IMG/VR virus record: IMGVR_UViG_3300028025_006013
Coordinates: 1-63,957 of that record
DNA length: 63,957 nucleotides
Strand: one strand, 5' to 3'
Origin: a virus
Shown piece after piece: positions 44,939 to 51,697 of the stretch. Positions within the stretch are counted from its first letter, which is position 1; each line of letters opens with the position of its first letter. Made by a program: the position numbers and the translations under genes. The notes beneath the pieces are model-generated. The model was given only the letters and a program-made list of their open reading frames with translations. It was not told the origin of the DNA and made no database searches.

Positions 44939-45025
44939 GGAAGGGTGGGTGAGTGGTTTAAACCAGAGCACTTGAAATGCTCCGAACTTGAGAAAGTTCC
45001 GCGGGTTCGAAACCCGCCCCTTCCT
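44939..45025 (+). tRNA. tRNA-Ser (anticodon UGA)
   Basis: Class II tRNA: acceptor GGAAGGG/CCCTTCC, anticodon stem GAGCA/TGCTC around CTTGAAA (anticodon TGA), a long variable arm (GAACTTGAGAAAGTTC) and T arm GCGGG-TTCGAAA-CCCGC. The discriminator position is T rather than the usual G for Ser. Reads TCA, the main Ser codon of the fibre genes. Confidence 0.92.
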
Positions 45026-45035
45026 CTGAACTATA

Positions 45036-45246
45036 TAGTGTCTCGGTACGCTCTGATGTTATTTATTCATCAACGACGAGGTCCCGGTAGGCAGAACGCG
45101 TCTGATCCTACCCAAATTTATCCCCCCTGTCAATTCCATTTGGCAGGTTTAGATCCTGTGGTCACACCATCAGAACTGCTCACTGGACTTTCTCGTTGCA
45201 TGGGAAAGCAATGCGTCGCTCGAGCAACCATTGTATAACCGGCACC
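45036..45246 (+). ncRNA. unidentified structured RNA between tRNA-Ser and terminator
   Basis: About 210 bases with several hairpins in series: TGATG/CATCA (45054-45072), GGTAGG-CAGA/TCTG-CCTACC (45086-45112), CTGTC/GGCAG, a T-arm-like CAGG-TTTAGAT-CCTG (45144-45158), and CGTTGC/GCAATG. No open frame, and it ends in a strong terminator. It does not form a full tRNA. May be a phage small RNA; family not recognised. Confidence 0.45.
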
Positions 45247-45295
45247 GCCCCCAACCATACCCACAGACGTGCGGGTTTTTGGTTGGGGTTTTTAA
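45247..45295 (+). terminator. strong rho-independent terminator of the tRNA/tmRNA operon
   Basis: CCCCAACCA and TGGTTGGGG form the outer stem, CCC/GGG an inner one, followed by T5. Confidence 0.88.
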
Positions 45296-45308
45296 TTTAA
45301 TTCAATTT

Positions 45309-45407
45309 ATGGTATTGCTAATTTATTTCGGGTTTGTTGGTTTAGTGGTGGTGTTAGCCGCGCTAGTGAAAGAACTCATCGAACGAATCAAAAAACGCTT
45401 GTTTTAG
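45309..45407 (+). CDS. small single-pass membrane protein
   Basis: A 32-residue open frame: hydrophobic helix (LLIYFGFVGLVVVLAALV) followed by a basic tail (ELIERIKKRLF). It starts just after the operon terminator. Composition is typical of a phage membrane micropeptide, but the evidence is limited to the frame itself. Confidence 0.4.
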   Translation: MVLLIYFGFVGLVVVLAALVKELIERIKKRLF

Positions 45408-45428
45408 CAGATATCCATTCGTATATTG
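45399..45428 (+). promoter_or_regulatory. host-type promoter TTGT-N19-TATATTG
   Basis: TTGT at 45399 and TATATTG at 45422, overlapping the end of the micropeptide gene and preceding the gene at 45449. Confidence 0.45.
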
Positions 45429-45448
45429 TGGTTATAATTTAAAACAAA

Positions 45449-45733
45449 ATGGTTATGAAACGAAACACACTCACCTATTTCTTGCTGTTTTTGCGCAGAA
45501 ATGGTTTCCTTTGCCGCATCCCACGCCGCAAACCATCCAAACTACTCATTTCCCACACTGTATACCCAGATGTGCAATTGTCTTCAATTGACACTGAAGT
45601 ACACATTTACCTGCAAAACAAGAAGTCATCCGCAAAAAATTGCGTATTCAACGTAATGACACGCTCTTGTGTGTGTGGTATATCACTGGACAAATTTGGA
45701 GAAAAAGGTTGCCCCAACAAAGCAAACAAGTAG
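45449..45733 (+). CDS. hypothetical basic protein
   Basis: A 94-residue protein (or 92 from the ATG at 45455). Hydrophobic/basic N-terminus (TLTYFLLFLRRNG, RIPRRKPSK), Cys-rich C-terminal part (NCVFNVMTRSCVCGISLD). No family recognised. Confidence 0.55.
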   Translation: MVMKRNTLTYFLLFLRRNGFLCRIPRRKPSKLLISHTVYPDVQLSSIDTEVHIYLQNKKSSAKNCVFNVMTRSCVCGISLDKFGEKGCPNKANK

Positions 45734-45760
45734 AATATTTATACGTAAACATTTAGCTAT

Positions 45761-45826
45761 ATGGAGGCAACACAAATGGTACTAGCCGAATATTTGTTGA
45801 GCTATATAGCCAGACACCCAAACTAA
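45761..45826 (+). CDS. possible micropeptide
   Basis: A 21-residue frame (MEATQMVLAEYLLSYIARHPN) between two genes, 6 bases before the HAD gene. Possible leader or coupled peptide; weak evidence. Confidence 0.25.
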   Translation: MEATQMVLAEYLLSYIARHPN

Positions 45827-45832
45827 ACACGC

Positions 45833-46213
45833 ATGAAGGACAAAATACTACTTATCGACATTGACGGAACAATATGCTGCGATATACGCAACGAAGATTC
45901 GCATTTATTTCCAGAAGCCAAACCATACGATGGTGCAGTAGAGCACATTAACCGATGGTTTGAAAATGGCAACACAATCATATTCTTCACCGCACGTGAA
46001 GAAAAAGACCGCACCGTTACAATCCAGTGGCTGAACGACCATAATTTCAAATTCCATAATTTAATCATGGACAAGCCACGATGCAAAGACGGACAGGAAT
46101 ATGTGTGGATAGACAACAGACCTGTACGCGCGGTAACATACAAGGGCATGTGGGGCGAATTTGTACCACAAACGCACATGATCATGACCTTTGGGAACAT
46201 ATCAAGTAACTAA
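45833..46213 (+). CDS. HAD-superfamily phosphatase
   Basis: A 126-residue protein. Motif I LIDIDGTIC (~6-14) with nucleophile Asp and general acid Asp; motif II FFTARE (~46-51); a conserved MDKPR; acidic VWIDNRP (~92-98). The size fits a single-domain phosphatase like the T4 PseT phosphatase half. Substrate unknown. Confidence 0.75.
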   Translation: MKDKILLIDIDGTICCDIRNEDSHLFPEAKPYDGAVEHINRWFENGNTIIFFTAREEKDRTVTIQWLNDHNFKFHNLIMDKPRCKDGQEYVWIDNRPVRAVTYKGMWGEFVPQTHMIMTFGNISSN

Positions 46214-46228
46214 TAAACCCAACATAAT

Positions 46229-46564
46229 ATGAAATCAGTTTTGAACAAGGAAAACGTTGTATCAACGTTAAACAAGGTAAAGCAATATGTCATTATTGCC
46301 GTTGCATTAACAATTGGATTTTTCGTGGGTAATTACACTCACAAAATCGAATTAAACACCAAGATGTCAAAAGACATATACCGCGATAACCCATATCGCA
46401 ATATGCGTTCTACAAAGGATATTTCCATTGCTGTAGATGAACACAACGAATTGTTGTTAATCAATAAGCAAACCGGCAAATATCAAGTGTACTCAGACTC
46501 AATTGGAATGTGTATATTCAGGATGTACTCGTACCGAATTTACCAAAAAGCAACACAACAATGA
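46229..46564 (+). CDS. small membrane-anchored protein
   Basis: A 111-residue protein with one membrane segment (YVIIAVALTIGFFVGNY, ~20-36) and a soluble domain (DISIAVDEHNELLLINKQTGKYQVY). The stop overlaps the next start (ATGA). Possibly an envelope partner of the transglycosylase. Confidence 0.6.
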   Translation: MKSVLNKENVVSTLNKVKQYVIIAVALTIGFFVGNYTHKIELNTKMSKDIYRDNPYRNMRSTKDISIAVDEHNELLLINKQTGKYQVYSDSIGMCIFRMYSYRIYQKATQQ

Positions 46565-47085
46565 AACCAATCAAATTTTTACTAGTGGCCACCATAGTTA
46601 TGGTGGTACTGGTAGCATTCAGGAAACCCCATCCGGCGGATTCAACCCAAACCACCCCACCACCATCCAGTAAACCACAAACACACAAAGATCCACCGTG
46701 CCTTCAAATGTACTACCATATTGAACGATACGCTGATTCATTCAGAATACCGAAGCGATTCGCATACGGTATTGCATATAGTGAAACACGATACGAGGGT
46801 CCATTCCACTGGGAATACAACCATGCAAAATCATCCGGTTCGGGTGCATATGGTCCCATGCAAATATTGCTCTCAACAGCATATAGTGTAAACCGGGAGA
46901 GGGTAACCGTACATAAACTACGCAACGACATTGGATACAATGTGATGACCTCAATGAAATTGTTGCGCAAATTGCACAACAAGTACGGAGACTGGAAAAC
47001 CACATTTGGTGCATACAATTGTGGCTATCCTTGTGTAAATGGATATGCAGTTAAAATATACAATCACAGAATACAATGGAAGTAA
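46561..47085 (+). CDS. membrane-anchored lytic transglycosylase (SLT-like)
   Basis: A 174-residue protein; the start is fixed by the ATGA overlap. N-terminal anchor (FLLVATIVMVVLVAF), a Pro/Thr linker, then the SLT fold: YGIAYSETRYEG with catalytic Glu (~75), SGAYGPMQILL (~99), NDIGYNVMTSMKLL, and TFGAYNCGYP (~150). May process peptidoglycan from the periplasm during infection. Confidence 0.8.
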   Translation: MKPIKFLLVATIVMVVLVAFRKPHPADSTQTTPPPSSKPQTHKDPPCLQMYYHIERYADSFRIPKRFAYGIAYSETRYEGPFHWEYNHAKSSGSGAYGPMQILLSTAYSVNRERVTVHKLRNDIGYNVMTSMKLLRKLHNKYGDWKTTFGAYNCGYPCVNGYAVKIYNHRIQWK

Positions 47086-47330
47086 AAAAAGTAATATGCG
47101 TAGATGACAGTAATCTACCAGAGGGAGCGTACCTCATGTTTGACATGGAATACGAAGTGGAACACGAATACGTGAACGCGTTAGATCAGCGAGTATACAT
47201 TATTAAAGGCGCAGTAAACGAGGGAACCACCAAGTGGGGCATGCGCTGGATAGGCTATCGAGCAGATCGCTTCAGATGCGTTGAATACGATTACGCGGAA
47301 AGTTACGAACACAATTACGCATTAAATTAA
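47076..47330 (+). CDS. hypothetical protein
   Basis: An 84-residue acidic, aromatic protein (YLMFDMEYEVEHEYVNALDQRVYII) overlapping the transglycosylase gene by 10 bases. Short beta-rich domain. Function unknown. Confidence 0.6.
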   Translation: MEVKKVICVDDSNLPEGAYLMFDMEYEVEHEYVNALDQRVYIIKGAVNEGTTKWGMRWIGYRADRFRCVEYDYAESYEHNYALN

Positions 47331-47336
47331 AAAACC

Positions 47337-47366
47337 TAGGCTCCGTTACGGAGCCTTTGTATATTC
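47337..47366 (+). promoter_or_regulatory. host-type promoter overlapping a terminator
   Basis: TAGG at 47337-47340, 19-base spacer, TATATTC at 47360-47366. The -33 element is one base off TTGG. Confidence 0.4.
47338..47356 (+). terminator. terminator-like hairpin
   Basis: AGGCTCCG and CGGAGCCT pair around TTA, followed by TTGT. Confidence 0.65.
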
Positions 47367-47385
47367 AATTAAAAATCAAAGTTAT

Positions 47386-48048
47386 ATGAAACGAATTGCA
47401 CTTGCGATAACCCTCCTCACCCAACCCATACGCGGGCAGGACACGCTAGAGCAAACCCTATCCAATTCAATTGGTGGTAGTGCAGCTAGTCATACAAAAC
47501 AAATCAACTTTACAGCCAACGGAGACAATTCACACAAATACAAATCGTACGCGTTATCCAACCAAACCAATTATTCGGTTTCGTGGGTGGATAGGAAGGT
47601 AGCAGAGGAAATATCCCACAAATCCAATTTGACCCGAGGTAAATGGTTTTGCCTCTACATGTTCACCCATTCGTTAACCCGTAAAATAGACTACGACAAT
47701 TCAATTGGTGTGGGGTATGTACATTGGTGGGAAAATATATCACTTTCATATGGTGTGATGTATGGACGAACTATTTATACAACCTTACCCAATGTAAACG
47801 TGCTTAGACACTCAATACGAGCTAAAGCAACACACAAATGGGTAACCATAGAATACTACATTCAACCAAATATCAACATGCTGAGCGATCTCATAGTCAC
47901 TGGATACACTAAACTTAATTTATTCCAGGGTAAAATAGTTGGTCTTTCCGTGGTAGATGTCGTAAATTTCCGCAGTAACAGTAATACCAAATTAATTCAC
48001 ACAACCAGTTTAACCATAAATTTAAACATAAAATACAAAGTTATATGA
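47386..48048 (+). CDS. putative outer membrane beta-barrel (DUF481-like)
   Basis: A 220-residue protein. Signal peptide (RIALAITLLTQPIRGQ), then alternating amphipathic strands (INFTANGDNSHKYKSY, YSVSWVDRK, ISLSYGVMYGRTIY, SLTINLNIKYKVI) as in the DUF481/YdiY family of small outer membrane barrels. Might alter the host surface after infection. Overlaps the next start (ATGA). Confidence 0.55.
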   Translation: MKRIALAITLLTQPIRGQDTLEQTLSNSIGGSAASHTKQINFTANGDNSHKYKSYALSNQTNYSVSWVDRKVAEEISHKSNLTRGKWFCLYMFTHSLTRKIDYDNSIGVGYVHWWENISLSYGVMYGRTIYTTLPNVNVLRHSIRAKATHKWVTIEYYIQPNINMLSDLIVTGYTKLNLFQGKIVGLSVVDVVNFRSNSNTKLIHTTSLTINLNIKYKVI

Positions 48049-48839
48049 AAAAAATCAAAGTATCCCACGAAACTCCATTTTCACTACTTGAAAAAAGCCT
48101 CGAATTCAATGACATGCAATATGCTTTGCCGCATTTGCTAGAGGACAACAAGAAATACCGTGAATTTTTCTTCAAATGTCAAAAGAACGGTGTCGAAATA
48201 TACCTCGACAATTCATTGCATGAACTTTCATATGCGATGCCCGATAATACATTAGTTAAATGGACAAACATACTAATGCCATCTACATTTTTCGTTCCGG
48301 ACGTGTGGGAAGACTACGATGCATCAGTTGTAAACGCGAGAAGATGGGCACAATTGCCGGTTCCAATTAAAACCACAAAATGTGCCGTAGTTCAAGCAAA
48401 ATCATTGCACGAGGCAATGCTGTGTGTGCAAGCGTACCGTGATTTAGGATACACTAAATTCGCATTCTCATATGGTGCATCGTACTACAATGAGCTATGC
48501 CCACACACAAACAAAGACTTCGGTAAAGCAATCGGGCGATTCACAGCCATATCCAGAATGCGAGAAGAGGGAATATTGCGCGATTCAGATCGTGTACATT
48601 TACTAGGCACTGCATTTCCATACGAATTTGGACTATACAAAGACATGCCATTCATCGAATCAATCGATACATCAAATCCAGTTATGGCCACACTTGAGGG
48701 TTCCATTTACACTGACATGGGCTTAACCAAAAAACCAGTGGCAAACATGAACAATTTTCAAGACATACACATTGATGATGTAAACCTGGATTTACTCGAG
48801 TACAATGTGCGTAGATTTCGCGAGATAAACGGGCTCTAA
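48045..48839 (+). CDS. dpdA: 7-deazaguanine DNA transglycosylase, DpdA-like
   Basis: A 264-residue TGT-superfamily protein. EIYLDNSLHELSYAM (~51-65) corresponds to the general-acid region, and VHLLGTAFPYEFGLY, then SIDTSNPVMAT (~184-212), to the LMGVG...D(M/C)VxPTR region with the nucleophilic Asp. The tRNA-TGT zinc site is not seen. With folE, queC, queD and queE in the same 6 kb, the likely role is replacing guanine in phage DNA with a preQ0-type base to resist restriction. Confidence 0.78.
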   Translation: MKKIKVSHETPFSLLEKSLEFNDMQYALPHLLEDNKKYREFFFKCQKNGVEIYLDNSLHELSYAMPDNTLVKWTNILMPSTFFVPDVWEDYDASVVNARRWAQLPVPIKTTKCAVVQAKSLHEAMLCVQAYRDLGYTKFAFSYGASYYNELCPHTNKDFGKAIGRFTAISRMREEGILRDSDRVHLLGTAFPYEFGLYKDMPFIESIDTSNPVMATLEGSIYTDMGLTKKPVANMNNFQDIHIDDVNLDLLEYNVRRFREINGL

Positions 48840-48858
48840 TTTGGAGCCCATATTTTTA
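48831..48858 (+). terminator. terminator-like hairpin at the dpdA stop
   Basis: GGGCTC and GAGCCC pair around the TAA stop region, followed by ATATTTTTATT. Confidence 0.6.
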
Positions 48859-48870
48859 TTTCGTATATTC
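48840..48870 (+). promoter_or_regulatory. host-type promoter TTTG-N20-TATATTC overlapping a terminator
   Basis: TTTG at 48840-48843 lies in the hairpin loop of the preceding terminator; TATATTC at 48864-48870. Confidence 0.6.
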
Positions 48871-48926
48871 AATATAAAGCAAGTAAAACGAAATGGTTTT
48901 ACTTTAAATTTAAAACAATATAGGTT

Positions 48927-49181
48927 ATGGAATCAAGAGAAACATTTTTGTCGTTGTACGACTATTTAGGTAAAGCAGCTGGACCTGAACTTGGAAAAAA
49001 AGTAGCGGCAGCAGCTAGAAAATCGCGTTTGAACTTAAAAACACGCGCTGTATCTAACCCAACATACGCTGGATTCGTGTATTTGTACCCGAAAGATTTC
49101 CTGGACGCATTCTTTGGAGATACACACCCAGATGATGCACCATCAGTAGGTGATATGCAAGACTATGATTTACCATTTTAA
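48927..49181 (+). CDS. hypothetical protein
   Basis: An 84-residue protein with a helical N-terminus (FLSLYDYLGKAAGPELGKKVAAAARKS), a basic middle and acidic C-terminus (DMQDYDLPF). First gene of the operon leading to queC. Function unknown. Confidence 0.65.
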   Translation: MESRETFLSLYDYLGKAAGPELGKKVAAAARKSRLNLKTRAVSNPTYAGFVYLYPKDFLDAFFGDTHPDDAPSVGDMQDYDLPF

Positions 49182-49183
49182 AC

Positions 49184-49621
49184 ATGTATAAACTGTTGGA
49201 CATACTGATGGAAACACGTATATTTGAGTTAGCATATCATCGCAAAAATGCTATGGACAAAGTACGCGACATCAGCCTCAACACAAGCATGGAATTGCTC
49301 AAAATACTAATGTACAAAGACTCCCGCAACCAAAACCATTGGCGCGGTAAATTTGATGGGTGGATGGCTGGAATCAAACGTTATTCCAAAGGTACCCTAA
49401 AAGTACATGACCTGTTCAATTTGCTATGGGTGGAGCCATTGGGTGAAATAGACCAATTGGAAGATTTGATTAGCATGGTTGAAGCCGATTACTATACACC
49501 ATCATACCATATCGACTACAATGATTTACCCGCATTGCACAACCAAATGAAAAATATATTTGCGGATATATCCAGGGATATAGTAAACAATAAACGCATA
49601 ACTATAAACAATTACATATGA
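49184..49621 (+). CDS. hypothetical helical protein
   Basis: A 145-residue protein (HRKNAMDKVRDISLNTS, HWRGKFDGWMAGIKRY). Starts 2 bases after the previous gene and overlaps the queC start. Probably co-expressed with the deazaguanine pathway; no family recognised. Confidence 0.65.
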   Translation: MYKLLDILMETRIFELAYHRKNAMDKVRDISLNTSMELLKILMYKDSRNQNHWRGKFDGWMAGIKRYSKGTLKVHDLFNLLWVEPLGEIDQLEDLISMVEADYYTPSYHIDYNDLPALHNQMKNIFADISRDIVNNKRITINNYI

Positions 49622-50424
49622 AACAAGAAAAAAAACACGCCGTAGTTTCACTGAGTGGGGGAATGGATTCAAGCACATTACTGCTACGTTGCTTAAAAGA
49701 ATTCGATACTGTAACCGCTATTTCATTTGACTATGGTCAAAAACATAGAGTAGAATTGGAACGCGCTCAATCGTTGGTAAACTATTTAAACTCAAAAGAA
49801 GACATATACATTAACTATCGCGTAATCAAATTAGACGGTTTAGTTGATTTACTTAACTCTACATTAGTGGAAGGTGGTGCAGATGTGCCTGAAGGTCACT
49901 ACGCTGAGGAAAACATGAAAGCAACTGTAGTTCCAAACCGCAACAAGATATTTGCTTCCATCACTCAAGCAATCGCTTTATCCGTAGCAGACAAAACAGG
50001 CGAAACATGTGACATTGCGTTAGGTATCCATAGCGGTGACCACTCTGTTTATCCTGATACTACTGAAGAATTTAGACAAGCAGATACACATGCATTCAGA
50101 ATAGGCAATTGGGGCTCAGAAAACGTTGGTTTCTTTACACCATACATGGAGGGAGACAAATTTACTATTCTACAAGACGGAGAAACGTTATGCCGTGAGT
50201 TAGGACTGGAATTTAATGAAGTATATAAACGCACAAATACTTCATACAAACCATACCCATCTGGTAATTCAGACTACAAATCAGCATCTTCAGTTGAACG
50301 TATTGAAGCATTCATCAAATTAGGTAAACCCGATCCAGTACAATACGAAGACGAAACTGGTGAAGTAAGTTGGGAGGTAGCCCGAGCACATGCAGAACAT
50401 GTATTAGCTTCACACAATTCGTAA
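49618..50424 (+). CDS. queC: QueC-like 7-cyano-7-deazaguanine synthase without zinc-site cysteines
   Basis: A 268-residue protein. PP-loop SLSGGMDSSTLL (~11-22), IAISFDYGQKHRVEL (~33-48), PNRNKIFASIT. In canonical QueC the C-terminus carries SCY...C-x2-C-x2-C-VER; here the equivalent is TSYKPY ... KSASSVERIEAF (~207-230), with Ser at all or nearly all of the Cys positions. The enzyme would convert CDG to preQ0 with ATP and ammonia, but the missing structural zinc site makes it a divergent subtype. Confidence 0.85.
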   Translation: MKQEKKHAVVSLSGGMDSSTLLLRCLKEFDTVTAISFDYGQKHRVELERAQSLVNYLNSKEDIYINYRVIKLDGLVDLLNSTLVEGGADVPEGHYAEENMKATVVPNRNKIFASITQAIALSVADKTGETCDIALGIHSGDHSVYPDTTEEFRQADTHAFRIGNWGSENVGFFTPYMEGDKFTILQDGETLCRELGLEFNEVYKRTNTSYKPYPSGNSDYKSASSVERIEAFIKLGKPDPVQYEDETGEVSWEVARAHAEHVLASHNS

Positions 50425-50446
50425 TCATTACTAAACATACAAAAAC

Positions 50447-50602
50447 ATGAACCAACCAGATCCAAAAATGCACCAAATCGTTAGCTTCGTGAAATCCGGA
50501 GCACGTATAGTCGGATACGTGTTGATATTAATAGACATTAACATGGCCGTATCTACATTAGTATTATCCGAGGTAATCGGTATTGTAGAAGAACTTGTAT
50601 AG
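50447..50602 (+). CDS. small membrane-associated protein
   Basis: A 51-residue frame (MNQPDPKMHQIVSFVKSG) with one long hydrophobic stretch (IVGYVLILIDINMAVSTLVL). It sits between queC and queD, with the queD promoter overlapping its 3' end. Function unknown. Confidence 0.45.
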   Translation: MNQPDPKMHQIVSFVKSGARIVGYVLILIDINMAVSTLVLSEVIGIVEELV

Positions 50603-50624
50603 CTCAAAACAAATTTGTATATTA
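50595..50624 (+). promoter_or_regulatory. host-type promoter TTGT-N19-TATATTA
   Basis: TTGT at 50595-50598 and TATATTA at 50618-50624, 14 bases before the queD ATG. Confidence 0.5.
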
Positions 50625-50638
50625 AAACAAAAAACAAT

Positions 50639-51103
50639 ATGTCAACATTTACATCATCAAAATTATACGATGGGTATTCTACATGCTTCAGACAATGGGG
50701 AGCAGATGGTACTCATTGCAAATTCCTCCATGGATATGCGGTTTCGTTTCGCGTATGGTTCGAAGGCGAACTAGATCACCGCAATTGGGTGATGGACTTT
50801 GGTGCAGCAAAACGCGCAAAACATACAATTGAGGGCATGAACCCAAAAGACTATTTCGCGTACTTGCTAGACCACACTACCATCATCGCAGAAGACGATC
50901 CGTATTTAGAGCATTTCAAGCAAATGGATGCAGACGGAATCATCCAACTACGCATACTACCTATGGTAGGATGTGAGCGTTTCGCTGAACATTTATACAA
51001 TGTAATTAACAACTGGACACAAGCTGAAACAGACGGGCGTGTTAGAGTATCTAAAGTAGAAGTATATGAACATGAACGAAACTCAGCATCGTATGAGGGG
51101 TAG
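50639..51103 (+). CDS. queD: 6-carboxytetrahydropterin synthase-like QueD
   Basis: A 154-residue T-fold protein. The ATG at 50639 follows the promoter; an upstream in-frame ATG overlaps it. STCFRQWGADGTHCKFLHGYAVSF (~13-36) contains the catalytic-type Cys and LHG segment, and WVMDFGAAKRA (~46-56) and VEVYEHERNSA (C-terminus, with conserved Glu) complete the family pattern. It would make CPH4 from H2NTP supplied by FolE. Confidence 0.85.
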   Translation: MSTFTSSKLYDGYSTCFRQWGADGTHCKFLHGYAVSFRVWFEGELDHRNWVMDFGAAKRAKHTIEGMNPKDYFAYLLDHTTIIAEDDPYLEHFKQMDADGIIQLRILPMVGCERFAEHLYNVINNWTQAETDGRVRVSKVEVYEHERNSASYEG

Positions 51104-51263
51104 TAAGCCCCCATACACTAACACTACGGACAATCTATATACATTTCTGTTAATAGCTATGTCCCTGGAAGCACATCTAAACATCAACATAACAGATGAT
51201 GAATGGGGTGAAATTTCAGACATAGACGATATTATTGAATTAGTAAACGAAAAATTAAGTTAA
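51066..51263 (+). CDS. acyl carrier protein-like small protein
   Basis: A 65-residue frame (possible internal start at 51093, 56 residues). TDNLYTFLLIAMSLEAHLNINITDDEWGEISDIDDIIELVNEKL reads like helices II-IV of an acyl carrier protein, but the phosphopantetheine Ser of DSL is Asn (DNL). It overlaps the queD end by 38 bases from the upstream start. Degenerate ACP or similar fold; moderate confidence. Confidence 0.5.
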   Translation: MNMNETQHRMRGSKPPYTNTTDNLYTFLLIAMSLEAHLNINITDDEWGEISDIDDIIELVNEKLS

Positions 51264-51266
51264 CAT

Positions 51267-51380
51267 ATGGATGGTCAAACAGTTAGACAGTACGGAAATG
51301 TTCAATTAGCTTGGACGACCACAACCACATGGGATATTTATTTCCCTCAACCACTGATAGTAAAATACATCATCACATGA
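51267..51380 (+). CDS. micropeptide coupled to thioredoxin
   Basis: A 37-residue frame (MDGQTVRQYGNVQLAWTTTT) whose TGA overlaps the thioredoxin ATG (ATGA at 51377). The coupling suggests it is translated; function unknown. Confidence 0.4.
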   Translation: MDGQTVRQYGNVQLAWTTTTTWDIYFPQPLIVKYIIT

Positions 51381-51619
51381 AACAACTAATTTACTTTTAC
51401 GGCACATTTTGCAATCCTTGCAAATCGTTCCGCCCCACCATTGACACAATAAGCAGGGAATACCCAGTGCGATACGTTGATGTCGATCAAGAACCACAAC
51501 TTGTAACAGAGTATGGAATTCGTTCAGTACCCACAATTGTGGTAGTGGAAAATGGACGCCCAGTTGGAAAACAATCGGGCGTGCTGACAGAAGGTCAGTT
51601 GCGTGGTATGTTAAATTAA
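51377..51619 (+). CDS. thioredoxin/glutaredoxin-like protein
   Basis: An 80-residue protein; the start is set by the ATGA overlap, which puts YFYGTFCNPCKSFRP at residues ~7-21. The active site is CNPC; the cis-Pro loop is RSVPTIVV (~48-55). Likely electron donor for the phage class I RNR. Confidence 0.85.
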   Translation: MKQLIYFYGTFCNPCKSFRPTIDTISREYPVRYVDVDQEPQLVTEYGIRSVPTIVVVENGRPVGKQSGVLTEGQLRGMLN

Positions 51620-51623
51620 TAGA

Positions 51624-51648
51624 TGACCCCAATTTGGGGTCATTTTTA
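51624..51648 (+). terminator. rho-independent terminator
   Basis: TGACCCC-AATTT-GGGGTCA followed by T5, after the thioredoxin gene. Confidence 0.8.
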
Positions 51649-51673
51649 TCCATATACTTTCCATATCATTCAC

Positions 51674-51689
51674 CATATGTATAACTAAA
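51674..51689 (+). promoter_or_regulatory. late-type promoter box
   Basis: CATATGTATAACTAAA, 8 bases before the short fibre ATG at 51698; a late signal inside a metabolic region. Confidence 0.5.
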
Positions 51690-51697
51690 ATTAAAAC

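Noticed and set aside
44930-45238. 102-residue open frame across tRNA-Ser
   Set aside because: It overlaps a complete tRNA-Ser and structured RNA; no plausible start signal.
45026-45246. RNase P RNA on the minus strand
   Set aside because: The reverse strand contains GAGAAAGTCC and CCACAGGATCTAAACC, similar to conserved RNase P segments, but the P4 helix partner (a CGGCTTA-like segment) is missing and all neighbouring RNAs are on the + strand.
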